A stretch of 64,000 bases of DNA from Candidatus Izimoplasma sp. HR2. GTDB taxonomy: Bacteria; Bacillota_I; Bacilli_A; Izemoplasmatales; Izemoplasmataceae. The notes below the pieces were generated by a model, which had not been told where the DNA came from, did no database searches, and worked only from the letters and a program-made list of their open reading frames with translations. The stretch lies in contig JRFF01000011.1 in NCBI GenBank assembly GCA_000753575.1, forward strand, positions 19,592-83,591, written 5' to 3'. Below are positions 8,698-16,564 of this stretch, in pieces (position 1 is the stretch's first letter; every line of letters starts with the position of its first letter). The position numbers and the translations under genes were made by a program.

Positions 8698-10460
8698 TTT
8701 TTGGTAAAGCAGTTAATAAGTATTATTTAAAATATGCTCATCTATTTATTTTTGGACTTATCGCATTAGTTATTGTTGATTATGTTCAATTAGAAATCCC
8801 GATTTTAACAGGGCAATTAATAGATGGATTAGATCAAGGTACTATGGATAAGAGTGGTATCTTAGATTTAGTTAAACTAATAGGTATATATGTTTCAATG
8901 ATAATTGTAGGTAGATTCCTATGGAGAATGTTTATATTTGGAGCAAGTAGAAGAGTTGATTATGGTATTAGGAATGAAATGTTTGAACATTGTGAAAACT
9001 TATCAAATAGCTTTTATTCTGAAAATAAAGTTGGAGGATTAATGGCTCATTTTACTAATGATGTTGAATCAGTAAGACGTGCAATTGGTCCTGGAATGAT
9101 TATGCTTGTAGATGCTTTATTCTTAGGAGGATTAGCATTTTATCATATGTTTAATTTAGATGTTACTATGACGTTGTTCGCTGGTATTCCTTTAATTATT
9201 ATCGCAATTTTAGGGGCGTATATGGGAAGAAAAATGCGTAACAAATTTAAAGAAGCTCAAAAAGCATTTGAAGATTTAAGTGATTTTACTAATGAAAATT
9301 TATCTGGAATAAATGTAGTAAAAGCATTTGTTAAAGAGGAAACTGAAATTAATGAGTTCTTAAAAATTAATACCAGAGCAAAACGCAAAAATATTTCTTA
9401 TGTAAAAAGTCAAACATTACTTCAAATGTCAATTAGAGCTATAACAGGGATTATATACGTTATTATTTTAGGTTATGGTGGATACTTAGTACATAGTACA
9501 GCTGGTACAACTGAAGAGTTCACTGTAGGATACTTAACTACTTTCATTTTATTATTTGGATCATTACTATGGCCTATGAGAGCTTTAGCTATGATAATTA
9601 ATGTTAGAAGTAGAGGTAAAGGATCACTTCAAAGAATAGAAAGAATTCTTGATGAAGTACCTGATGTCTTTGATAGTGAAGACGTTATTAATGTAGAAGA
9701 GATTAACGGAAAACTAGAATTTAGAAATCTATCATTTAAGTATCCTGATGGTAGTGAAGATGCATTAAGTAATATAAGTTTCAAAGTTAATATTGGTGAT
9801 ACTGTCGGAATTTTAGGTAGAACCGGGAGTGGTAAAACTAGTTTAGTTGATTTATTACTTAGATTATATAATATCAATGAAAATCAATTATTCATTGATG
9901 GAATAGATATTATGAAACTACCTATAAAAAAAGTTAGAGAAAGCATTGGGTATGTACCACAAGATGGTTTCTTATTTAGTGATTCAATTTCAAATAATAT
10001 ATCATTTGGACTTGAAAAGAAAAAAGATTATTTTAATGATATTCAGGAAGCTGCGAAATTAAGTGATGTTCATGATAATATCACTGAGTTTAGTGAAGAA
10101 TACGAAACGATTATCGGTGAAAGAGGAGTAACTCTTTCTGGCGGACAAAGACAAAGATTAAGTATAGCTCGTGCTTTAATTAAAGATCCAGCTATCTTAA
10201 TACTTGATGATTCAGTTTCTGCAGTAGATACAAAAACTGAAGAAACTATTCTTAATAACTTAAACAAAGTAAGAAAAGGTAAAACTACTTTAATAATTGC
10301 ACATAGAATTAGTACTATTAAAGACGCAGATAAAATTATTATTGTTGATGAAGGTAAAGTAATTGATGTTGGAACACATAGTGAGTTATTAAAAAGATGT
10401 ACCTTCTACCTTGATATGGTTGAAAGACAAAAACTTGAAGATGAAGTAGAGGTGGACTAG
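8694..10460 (+). CDS. Heterodimeric ABC exporter, subunit with degenerate Walker B (pair 1)
   Basis: A 588-aa fusion of a six-helix transmembrane domain and an ATPase domain. Walker A GRTGSGKT is at residues 375-382 and the signature LSGGQ at 481-485 is canonical. Walker B ends LDDS, with Asp506 where the catalytic Glu should be, and the H-loop is IAHRIS. Asp at that place marks the non-catalytic half of heterodimeric exporters (BmrC/LmrC/TM287 type). It would pair with the next gene to expel drugs or lipids. Start overlaps the MarR stop; the operon is under the MarR-type promoter. Confidence 0.92.
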   Translation: MIFGKAVNKYYLKYAHLFIFGLIALVIVDYVQLEIPILTGQLIDGLDQGTMDKSGILDLVKLIGIYVSMIIVGRFLWRMFIFGASRRVDYGIRNEMFEHCENLSNSFYSENKVGGLMAHFTNDVESVRRAIGPGMIMLVDALFLGGLAFYHMFNLDVTMTLFAGIPLIIIAILGAYMGRKMRNKFKEAQKAFEDLSDFTNENLSGINVVKAFVKEETEINEFLKINTRAKRKNISYVKSQTLLQMSIRAITGIIYVIILGYGGYLVHSTAGTTEEFTVGYLTTFILLFGSLLWPMRALAMIINVRSRGKGSLQRIERILDEVPDVFDSEDVINVEEINGKLEFRNLSFKYPDGSEDALSNISFKVNIGDTVGILGRTGSGKTSLVDLLLRLYNINENQLFIDGIDIMKLPIKKVRESIGYVPQDGFLFSDSISNNISFGLEKKKDYFNDIQEAAKLSDVHDNITEFSEEYETIIGERGVTLSGGQRQRLSIARALIKDPAILILDDSVSAVDTKTEETILNNLNKVRKGKTTLIIAHRISTIKDADKIIIVDEGKVIDVGTHSELLKRCTFYLDMVERQKLEDEVEVD

Positions 10461-12230
10461 ATGAGTGCAGATAACTTAGATAAAAGACTTCATACAATGA
10501 CAGATATGGATATCATTAAAAGATTATTAGGTTATGCAGTTCCGTATATTCCGAAATTTATTTTCACATTAGGATTAATGATATTTAGTGTATTAGCTGG
10601 ATTATTAGAACCTTATTTAACAGGTAAAAGTATCGATTTAATTAACGAGGATGTAATTGATTTACAAGTGTTATATATGTATTTAGGTGTATTTGTAGTA
10701 GCTATTTTAGTTGGTAATATTCTAAATTATGCACAAACACTTATTTTACAAAAAACTGGACAAGCTATCATCTATAATATTCGTGAAGAGATATTTACAC
10801 ATCTTGAATATCATGATGTATCATACTTGAATAGTACTCCTACAGGGGCTTTAGTTACTAGAGTTACAAATGATACTAATACATTAAGTGAAATGTATAC
10901 TAGTGTAATAGTTAGTGTATTTAGAAATGTAATAATGGTAGTATTAATAATTGTTGCAATGTTATTTATTAATGTACAATTAACGTTATTAATCTTAATT
11001 GTAGTTCCATTTATTATATTCTTTTCATTCTTGTTTAGAAGATATTCTAGAAAAGCTTATAGAGCTGTAAGAGCAAACTTATCAAAAGTAAATGCATTCC
11101 TTGCTGAGCATTTATCGGGAATGAAAATTATTCAAATTTTCAATCAAGAAGCTGAAAAATTTAATGAATTTGATTTAAGAAATAGTAAATTAAAAAGATC
11201 ATATTATCGTCAAATATTTGTATTTGGATTATATCGACCTACAATGTATTTGCTATATATGATTGCATTAGTAATAGTGTTCTACTTTGGTGGTATTAGT
11301 GTTATAGAAGGTATTATTACTATTGGTGTTTTAATTACATTTCAAAGTTATATTGGTAGATTCTTCGAACCTATCCAACAGTTAGCTGAGCAGTTTAATG
11401 TATTACAATCAGCTTTTGCTTCGGCAGAGAGATTGTTTGGTATTTTAGATAATAAACCACAAATTTCTAATATTGAAAACTCAATTGATTTAAAAGAAAT
11501 GAAGGGGGATATTGAATTTAAAAATGTTTGGTTTGCCTATAATAATGAAGATTGGATTTTAAAGGATGTATCATTTAAAGTTAAAGAAAAAGAATCAGTA
11601 GCATTTATAGGAGCAACAGGTGCTGGTAAAACTACTATTCTTAGATTAATTACTAGAAATTATGATATCCAAAAAGGTCAAATATTTATTGATGGAATTG
11701 ATATTAAAACTGTTTCAAAAGAGACATTAAGAAAATTTATTGGAGTTATGCTTCAAGATGTATTTATGTTTAGTGGAACAATTGAATCAAACATCAAACT
11801 TAGAGATGAATCAATAAGTGATGAAAAAATGATTCAAGCATGTAAATATGTTAATGCAGATACATTTATTAATAAATTAAAACAAGGGTATAGTGAAGCA
11901 GTAAAAGAAAGAGGAATTAACTTTAGTACAGGACAACGTCAATTATTATCGTTTGCTAGAACTTTAGTTCATGACCCTAAGGTAATGATTTTAGATGAAG
12001 CAACTAGTAATATCGATACTGAGACAGAACAATTAATTCAAGACTCTTTAGAAAAAATGATGAGTATTGGAACAATGTTAATTGTTGCACATAGATTATC
12101 TACTATTCAACACGTTGATAATATTATTGTCTTTAGTAAAGGTGAGATTATAGAACAAGGCAATCACCAAGATTTACTTAGAAATAAACAACATTATTAC
12201 GATCTTTATAGGTTACAGTATCAAGATTAA
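10461..12230 (+). CDS. Heterodimeric ABC exporter, partner subunit (pair 1)
   Basis: A 589-aa TMD-ATPase protein beginning directly after the previous stop. Walker A GATGAGKT at 384-391 and Walker B LDEATS with the catalytic Glu at 513 are intact, but the signature is FSTGQ (488-492), with Thr for the first Gly. This is complementary to the preceding subunit: one consensus and one degenerate ATP site per heterodimer. Same family as BmrD/LmrD. Likely multidrug efflux; substrate unknown. A terminator follows. Confidence 0.92.
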   Translation: MSADNLDKRLHTMTDMDIIKRLLGYAVPYIPKFIFTLGLMIFSVLAGLLEPYLTGKSIDLINEDVIDLQVLYMYLGVFVVAILVGNILNYAQTLILQKTGQAIIYNIREEIFTHLEYHDVSYLNSTPTGALVTRVTNDTNTLSEMYTSVIVSVFRNVIMVVLIIVAMLFINVQLTLLILIVVPFIIFFSFLFRRYSRKAYRAVRANLSKVNAFLAEHLSGMKIIQIFNQEAEKFNEFDLRNSKLKRSYYRQIFVFGLYRPTMYLLYMIALVIVFYFGGISVIEGIITIGVLITFQSYIGRFFEPIQQLAEQFNVLQSAFASAERLFGILDNKPQISNIENSIDLKEMKGDIEFKNVWFAYNNEDWILKDVSFKVKEKESVAFIGATGAGKTTILRLITRNYDIQKGQIFIDGIDIKTVSKETLRKFIGVMLQDVFMFSGTIESNIKLRDESISDEKMIQACKYVNADTFINKLKQGYSEAVKERGINFSTGQRQLLSFARTLVHDPKVMILDEATSNIDTETEQLIQDSLEKMMSIGTMLIVAHRLSTIQHVDNIIVFSKGEIIEQGNHQDLLRNKQHYYDLYRLQYQD

Positions 12231-12231
12231 A

Positions 12232-12260
12232 AAAAACGACACTTCCAAAGTGTCGTTTAG
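12232..12260. terminator. Terminator hairpin after exporter pair 1 (bidirectional form)
   Basis: AAACGACACTT / AAGTGTCGTTT perfect 11-bp stem with a 3-base loop. The A run on the left gives a T run for the converging minus-strand gene. Confidence 0.82.
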
Positions 12261-12279
12261 CAAATATATAGTATTGTTA

Positions 12280-12612
12280 TTACCAGTTGAGAAGTTCAAC
12301 ATCCTTTTTTGTAACCTTTTTTTCAGAATTGAAAGAAACAAATTTACTGCCCTGTCTTTCCAGTAAACCTAAAGAATCAATTTTTATTTGATGATATAAT
12401 TGTGCTTGAATCAGAAAGGATTTCCTTCCCTTCTTTGTCATAAAAAATACCTGATATTGAGTAGTCTTTTTCTTGTTATTACCACCGATACTATCATATA
12501 TTCCAAATTTCATTCTTGTGATATTCACACCATCACTTGGTTTATTTGTACTCAATATAACTTTCTTTTCAATTACGATTGCTTTCTCAGTTTTTATTTT
12601 TGATTTAAACAC
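12280..12612 (-). CDS. DUF2500-like small protein
   Basis: A 110-aa basic protein with no signal peptide. The C-terminal half (QIKIDSLGLLERQGSKFVSFN) resembles the DUF2500 pattern in which a Gly-x-Leu segment is followed by QGxxFxxF; the N-terminal EKAIVIEKKVILST strand also fits. Function unknown for the family. Start is GTG at 12612 with GGGGTGG 6-7 nt upstream. The membrane anchor usual in DUF2500 proteins is absent here. A single-gene unit, convergent with the exporter genes. Confidence 0.55.
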   Translation of the reverse strand: MFKSKIKTEKAIVIEKKVILSTNKPSDGVNITRMKFGIYDSIGGNNKKKTTQYQVFFMTKKGRKSFLIQAQLYHQIKIDSLGLLERQGSKFVSFNSEKKVTKKDVELLNW

Positions 12613-12625
12613 TTAACCACCCCTT

Positions 12626-12650
12626 AACTATGACTGATTATATCATAGTT
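12626..12650 (-). promoter_or_regulatory. Inverted repeat over the -10 of the DUF2500-like gene
   Basis: AACTATGA and TCATAGTT form perfect 8-bp inverted arms 9 bases apart. On the minus strand a TATAAT lies inside the repeat, so this is probably promoter plus operator; no good -35 is visible. Confidence 0.5.
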
Positions 12651-12839
12651 TTATTCGCGGGATTAGAGAAAGTAGTGTTATATGTAAATAAAGTGAAATA
12701 GAAATATAGTATTTGTGAATATAAAACCATGAAGAATAGGAATATTTTGAATATTACAGATTTAATATTTAACGATTTAATGCAAAATAATATGCTTATA
12801 GAAGTAAAATAGATATAATAATTATGAGAGGTGAAAGAT

Positions 12840-13664
12840 ATGAAAAATGTAAAATTAAATAATGGAATAGAAATGCCGATAGTAGGACTTGGAACATTTA
12901 GAAGTAAAAGTGAAGATGTATATAATGCTGTACTAGATGCTTTTGAAGCAGGATATCGTCACATTGATACTGCGATGATTTATGGTAATGAAGAAGCAAT
13001 TGGTAAAGCTATTAAAGATTCTAAAATACCTAGAGAAGAATTATTTATTACAACTAAATTATGGAATAGTGATCAAGGTTATGAAAGTGCAAAAGAAGCT
13101 TTTAATTTATCACTTAAGAAATTAGATTTAGAATATGTAGATTTATATTTAATTCATTGGTTTAAAGGTTATGAGTTAGCTCTTGATTCATATAGAGCAA
13201 TGGAAGAATTATATAATGAAGGTAAGATAAAAGCACTTGGTGTAAGTAACTTTAATGTTCACCATATTATGAAAATATTAGAACATTGCACAGTACCACC
13301 TACAGTAAACCAAGTAGAAACACATATTGCTCTTCAAAATGTATTTTTACAAGAATATTGTGAAAGTGTTGGAGTTAAATTAGAAGCTTATGCACCTTTG
13401 ATGAGTCAACATATTAATGATTTATTAACTAATGAAACTATGATTGAAATAGCAAAAAAATATAATAAATCAGTACCTCAAATAGCTATTAAATGGTTAG
13501 TTACTAGAGGAGTAATTGTAATCCCTAAATCAATTAATAAAAATAGAATAGTTGAAAATTTTGATATCTTTGATTTTGAATTAAATGAAGAAGATATGGT
13601 TAACATTAAAAAATTAAATCAAGCTAGAAAGTTTTTCCCTGAGTTTGATAACGTACCGTTTTAA
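12840..13664 (+). CDS. Aldo/keto reductase
   Basis: A 274-aa TIM-barrel NADPH oxidoreductase. The catalytic tetrad is visible: Asp43 (HIDTA), Tyr48 (MIYGNE), Lys73 (TTKLW) and His106 (LIHW). GVSNF and the C-terminal VIPKSINKNRIVENF cofactor-binding loop are also present. It is most like the 2,5-diketo-gluconate-reductase branch. Start set at ATG 12840 behind GAGAGGTG (12826-12833); the GTG at 12831 is part of that RBS. Coupled by TAATG to the next oxidoreductase. Substrate is probably a small aldehyde or keto-sugar; not determinable. Confidence 0.9.
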   Translation: MKNVKLNNGIEMPIVGLGTFRSKSEDVYNAVLDAFEAGYRHIDTAMIYGNEEAIGKAIKDSKIPREELFITTKLWNSDQGYESAKEAFNLSLKKLDLEYVDLYLIHWFKGYELALDSYRAMEELYNEGKIKALGVSNFNVHHIMKILEHCTVPPTVNQVETHIALQNVFLQEYCESVGVKLEAYAPLMSQHINDLLTNETMIEIAKKYNKSVPQIAIKWLVTRGVIVIPKSINKNRIVENFDIFDFELNEEDMVNIKKLNQARKFFPEFDNVPF

Positions 13665-14629
13665 TGATTAGATTTGGAATAGTAGGAGCAGGAGTAATTG
13701 CACATACATTTGCGAAAGATATAAAACTTGTGGAAGGTGCAGTCCTTGTAGCTATTGCTTCTAGAAATATTAATAAAGCAAATGATTTTAGGGAAGAATA
13801 CAATTTAGACCTAGCATTTGGTAGTTATGAAGAAATGGCTTTAAGTAACTCAATTGATGCGGTATATATCGCAACTCCTCATAACTTTCATAAAGATCAA
13901 TCTATTTTATTCATGAATAATAGTAAACACGTTTTATGTGAAAAACCAATCTCAGTAAACAGTGTTGAATTAGAAGAAATGATTAAAAATGCTAAAAAGA
14001 ACAAAGTATTACTAATGGAAGCAATGTGGACTAGATATTTACCTTCATTTCAAAAGGTAAAAGAAGTAGTTGAATCTAATGTTTTAGGTAAGTTTAAAAA
14101 GGCATATCTTGAACTTGGATGGAGCTTAATTAATGATTACTCAGTTGATAAAAGATTATTAAATATGGATTTAGCTGGTGGTAGTATTCTAGATATTGGA
14201 GTTTATCCTATTGCTTGTTTTAGATATATTAATAAACAAGACATAAGTAAGTTTAATGCAAGCGCTAGTTTTCATAATACAGGTGTTGATACTGAGTGTA
14301 TTATAGATTTAGAGTTTAATGATGGATCAAGAGCTAAATTAAAATCTAGTATTAAAGAAACATTAATGAAAGATGCTATATTTGAATTTGATAACGGAAA
14401 AATTATCATGAATAGATTCCACAGTTCAGAGAGTATATATATTAATGGTGAACACTTTAATTTGCCATTTAAAGGGTTAGGATTCGTTCATGAAATTGAA
14501 AGTTTTGTGGATACAATTAATAAAGGATTACTTGAAGATCCAATTATGACATATTCTGAATCAAGAGATATTATGAAGATAATGGATATGGCTAGAAATG
14601 AAATCGGACTTAAATATCCGTTTGAATAA
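13664..14629 (+). CDS. Gfo/Idh/MocA-family oxidoreductase
   Basis: A 321-aa two-domain dehydrogenase. The N-terminal Rossmann fold starts GIVGAGVIAHTFAKDI, with CEKPISVN carrying the EKP motif near residue 93. The C-terminal beta-sheet domain includes GGSILDIGVYPIAC, the usual substrate-site helix. Family members oxidise or reduce sugars and cyclitols with NAD(P). One-base overlap with the aldo/keto reductase suggests a two-gene carbonyl/sugar redox operon. Ends at a bidirectional terminator. Confidence 0.9.
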   Translation: MIRFGIVGAGVIAHTFAKDIKLVEGAVLVAIASRNINKANDFREEYNLDLAFGSYEEMALSNSIDAVYIATPHNFHKDQSILFMNNSKHVLCEKPISVNSVELEEMIKNAKKNKVLLMEAMWTRYLPSFQKVKEVVESNVLGKFKKAYLELGWSLINDYSVDKRLLNMDLAGGSILDIGVYPIACFRYINKQDISKFNASASFHNTGVDTECIIDLEFNDGSRAKLKSSIKETLMKDAIFEFDNGKIIMNRFHSSESIYINGEHFNLPFKGLGFVHEIESFVDTINKGLLEDPIMTYSESRDIMKIMDMARNEIGLKYPFE

Positions 14630-14631
14630 AT

Positions 14632-14661
14632 AAAAAAAGACATTTTCAAAATGTCTTTTTT
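14632..14661. terminator. Bidirectional terminator between converging genes
   Basis: AAAAGACATTT / AAATGTCTTTT perfect arms, A run on the left and T run on the right, serving the Gfo/Idh gene and the minus-strand lactate dehydrogenase. Confidence 0.88.
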
Positions 14662-14667
14662 ATTTGT

Positions 14668-15612
14668 TTAATAATCAATACTTGCTAAGTTGTTTCTTAA
14701 AATTGTTGCAGAGTTTTTAAGTTTTATTGTTTCATCAGCATTTAAATTTAATCTAACAATGTGATGAACTCCATCTCTATTTAAGACAGCAGGTAGTCCA
14801 ATATATATATCAGTTTCACAGTCATACTCACCACTATTTAATACAGAAATAGGTATAATACTGTTTTCATTATTAAAGATAGCAGAAGTTATTCTTACAA
14901 GTGCCATTCCAATTCCCCAGTATGTTGCTTTTTTTCTTTTAATAATTTCATAAGCTGCATCTTTTACTTTAACGTATATTTTATCTAAATCGTTAAAACT
15001 TATTTCATCCATTGTATTAATTACGTCACTAATTGATTTAGCACCAACGTTAGCACTAGACCAACAAACAAATTCACTATCACCATGTTCACCTAAGATA
15101 TAAGCATGAACATTCCTAGTATCTATATTTATTATTCTAGAAACTTCATATCTAAGTCTAGCTGTATCAAGTGATGTACCACTACCTATTACTCTTGATT
15201 TATCTAATCCTGACTCTTTCCAAGCAACATATGCTAAAATATCAACTGGATTAGATGCTACAAGTAATATACCATCAAAACCTGATGCCATAATCTCTTT
15301 AACAACACTTTTAACAATTCCAGCATTTCTATTTAATAGGTGAGTCCTAGTTTCACCTTCTTTTTGATTAACACCAGCTGTTATTACAACTAATCCAGCA
15401 TCTTTACATTCAGAGTAGTCTCCTGCTCTAATATTCATTTTCCTAGGAGCGAATGCAAGACCATGATTTAAGTCCATTGCTTCACCTTCAGCTTTATCAT
15501 GGTTAATATCGATAAGAACTAATTCTTCAACCGTACCTTGATTAACCAAAGCATAAGCATAACTCATTCCTACAAACCCTGTTCCTACTATTACAACTTT
15601 ACTATTTTGCAT
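14668..15612 (-). CDS. ldh: L-lactate dehydrogenase
   Basis: A 314-aa NAD-dependent L-lactate dehydrogenase: Rossmann GTGFVGMSYAYAL at the N-terminus, NAD Asp35, mobile-loop Arg89 (GETRTHLLNRN), NPVD at 121-124, DTARLRY with Asp149/Arg152, and catalytic His176 in GEHGDSEF. Reduces pyruvate to lactate, regenerating NAD in fermentation. Gln83 in the AGVNQKEGE loop is the residue that favours lactate over malate. Start set at ATG 15612, 8 nt after GAGG (15624-15621); the upstream GTG/ATG codons overlap the RBS. The lactate permease at 6.6 kb is its functional partner. Confidence 0.95.
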   Translation of the reverse strand: MQNSKVVIVGTGFVGMSYAYALVNQGTVEELVLIDINHDKAEGEAMDLNHGLAFAPRKMNIRAGDYSECKDAGLVVITAGVNQKEGETRTHLLNRNAGIVKSVVKEIMASGFDGILLVASNPVDILAYVAWKESGLDKSRVIGSGTSLDTARLRYEVSRIINIDTRNVHAYILGEHGDSEFVCWSSANVGAKSISDVINTMDEISFNDLDKIYVKVKDAAYEIIKRKKATYWGIGMALVRITSAIFNNENSIIPISVLNSGEYDCETDIYIGLPAVLNRDGVHHIVRLNLNADETIKLKNSATILRNNLASIDY

Positions 15613-15733
15613 AAGCATCACCTCAATTTCATCTTAACAAACTTTTTATAATAATTCTAATTATACACTCATAATATATAGTGATTTAACAAGTAAGTGT
15701 TTTCATTAAAAAATAAACTAAAATACAAAAACT

Positions 15734-15787
15734 TTCACAAGATTTTCATAACATCTTCATTAGATTAACATATCTTTTTTGTATACT
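15734..15787 (+). promoter_or_regulatory. Pho-box-like 11-bp direct repeats with -10 box
   Basis: TTCACA (15734), TTCATA (15745) and TTCATT (15756) recur with an exact 11-bp period; TTAACA (15765) follows 9 bp later. TATACT (15782-15787) lies 11 bp downstream. Tandem TTNAYA units spaced 11 bp and placed instead of a -35 are the known design of PhoB/PhoP-activated promoters. No plus-strand protein gene follows before a strong terminator. Confidence 0.55.
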
Positions 15788-15793
15788 AAAAGT

Positions 15794-15866
15794 GTATTAA
15801 AATTCATGACTCCCTTCTAATATTGTATAAATTACATAAAGCCCCTCCCCCAAGGGGCTTTTTGTT
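15794..15866 (+). ncRNA. Candidate small RNA (~73 nt) with C-rich loops
   Basis: The interval between the -10 box and a strong terminator holds no plausible reading frame (ATG ACT CCC TTC TAA at 15806). It has a C-rich single-stranded stretch ACTCCCTTC (15809-15817) and a terminator loop of CCCCCA. C-rich loops that pair with ribosome-binding sites are a known feature of Firmicutes sRNAs such as RoxS/RsaE and FsrA. Boundaries are inferred from promoter and terminator only. Confidence 0.5.
15838..15866 (+). terminator. Strong intrinsic terminator without an upstream plus-strand gene
   Basis: AAAGCCCCT (15838-15846) pairs with AGGGGCTTT (15853-15861), then TTTGTTTGTTT. The nearest upstream protein gene is on the opposite strand. 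Confidence 0.88.
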
Positions 15867-15876
15867 TGTTTTGTGC

Positions 15877-15905
15877 TTGACTTATGACAAATCGTCATAT
15901 AAAAT
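15877..15905 (+). promoter_or_regulatory. Promoter of the TetR/exporter operon
   Basis: TTGACT (15877-15882), 17-bp spacer, TAAAAT (15900-15905). The spacer is almost entirely filled by the first operator palindrome. Confidence 0.85.
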
Positions 15906-15926
15906 TAAACTATGACAAATCGTCAT
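15884..15926. promoter_or_regulatory. Twin TetR-type operators
   Basis: The same 15-mer ATGACAAATCGTCAT (ATGAC-N5-GTCAT palindrome) occurs at 15884-15898, between -35 and -10, and at 15912-15926, just before the RBS. Centre-to-centre spacing is 28 bp, placing both on about the same helix face. Almost certainly bound by the TetR protein encoded directly downstream. Confidence 0.85.
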
Positions 15927-15940
15927 TAGGAGGAAAGAAA

Positions 15941-16564
15941 ATGCCGAAGGATACATTTTTTAATTTAGTAGAAGAAAAAAGACTGAAGATTATAAAAGCA
16001 GCTAAGGCTGAGTTTTTAGATAATCCTTTAAGAAAAGCAAGAGTTTCTAATATAGTGACTGTGGCTGGTATACCTAGAGGAAGTTTCTATCAGTATTTTG
16101 AAGATTTAGATGACCTTTACTACTTCATAGTAGAAGAGGTTTTTGCTGAAATATTTAATGCAGGATATGTTTATAGCGAAATGACAGATGATCTTTTTGA
16201 ATTTGTAAAAATATCATTTGATTTTGATTATAGAGGATTTAAAAAAGAATCTAGACATAAATACATGACAAATGTTTTTCAAAGTATAGCTGGCAATGTA
16301 GAATACCTTGAGCAATTCAATGTTAAGAGAATTAAATATATAGAAGAAATATTGGATAGATTAGATTTATCAAATATAAAATACACGAAAAGAGAAGACC
16401 ACGTTAAAATGTATCAAATGATACAGGATTTGAAAATATCTACTATTAAGAAAACGTTAGTAAATAATTTAACTAAAGAAGAAGCATTTACTGAATTTGA
16501 ATGGTATTTAGATATCCTAAAAAACGGACTTCTAAAGGAGGAACAATATGGGGAACCTAAATAG
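15941..16564 (+). CDS. TetR-family transcriptional regulator
   Basis: A 207-aa regulator with an N-terminal TetR helix-turn-helix: RLKIIKAAKAEFLDN, then RKARVSNIVTVAGIPRGSFYQYFEDLDDLYYF. The C-terminal helical ligand domain is divergent. Start set at ATG 15941, 7 nt after AGGAGG (15928-15933); the in-frame ATG at 15884 lies inside the first operator and upstream of the -10, so it cannot be the translated start from this promoter. The gene end overlaps the exporter start by 17 nt. Likely represses itself and the exporter pair and is released by an exported compound. Confidence 0.9.
   Translation: MPKDTFFNLVEEKRLKIIKAAKAEFLDNPLRKARVSNIVTVAGIPRGSFYQYFEDLDDLYYFIVEEVFAEIFNAGYVYSEMTDDLFEFVKISFDFDYRGFKKESRHKYMTNVFQSIAGNVEYLEQFNVKRIKYIEEILDRLDLSNIKYTKREDHVKMYQMIQDLKISTIKKTLVNNLTKEEAFTEFEWYLDILKNGLLKEEQYGEPK

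Noticed and set aside
15884-15940. TetR translation starting at ATG 15884
   Set aside because: That ATG is part of the operator and lies upstream of the -10 box; AGGAGG at 15928 points to ATG 15941.
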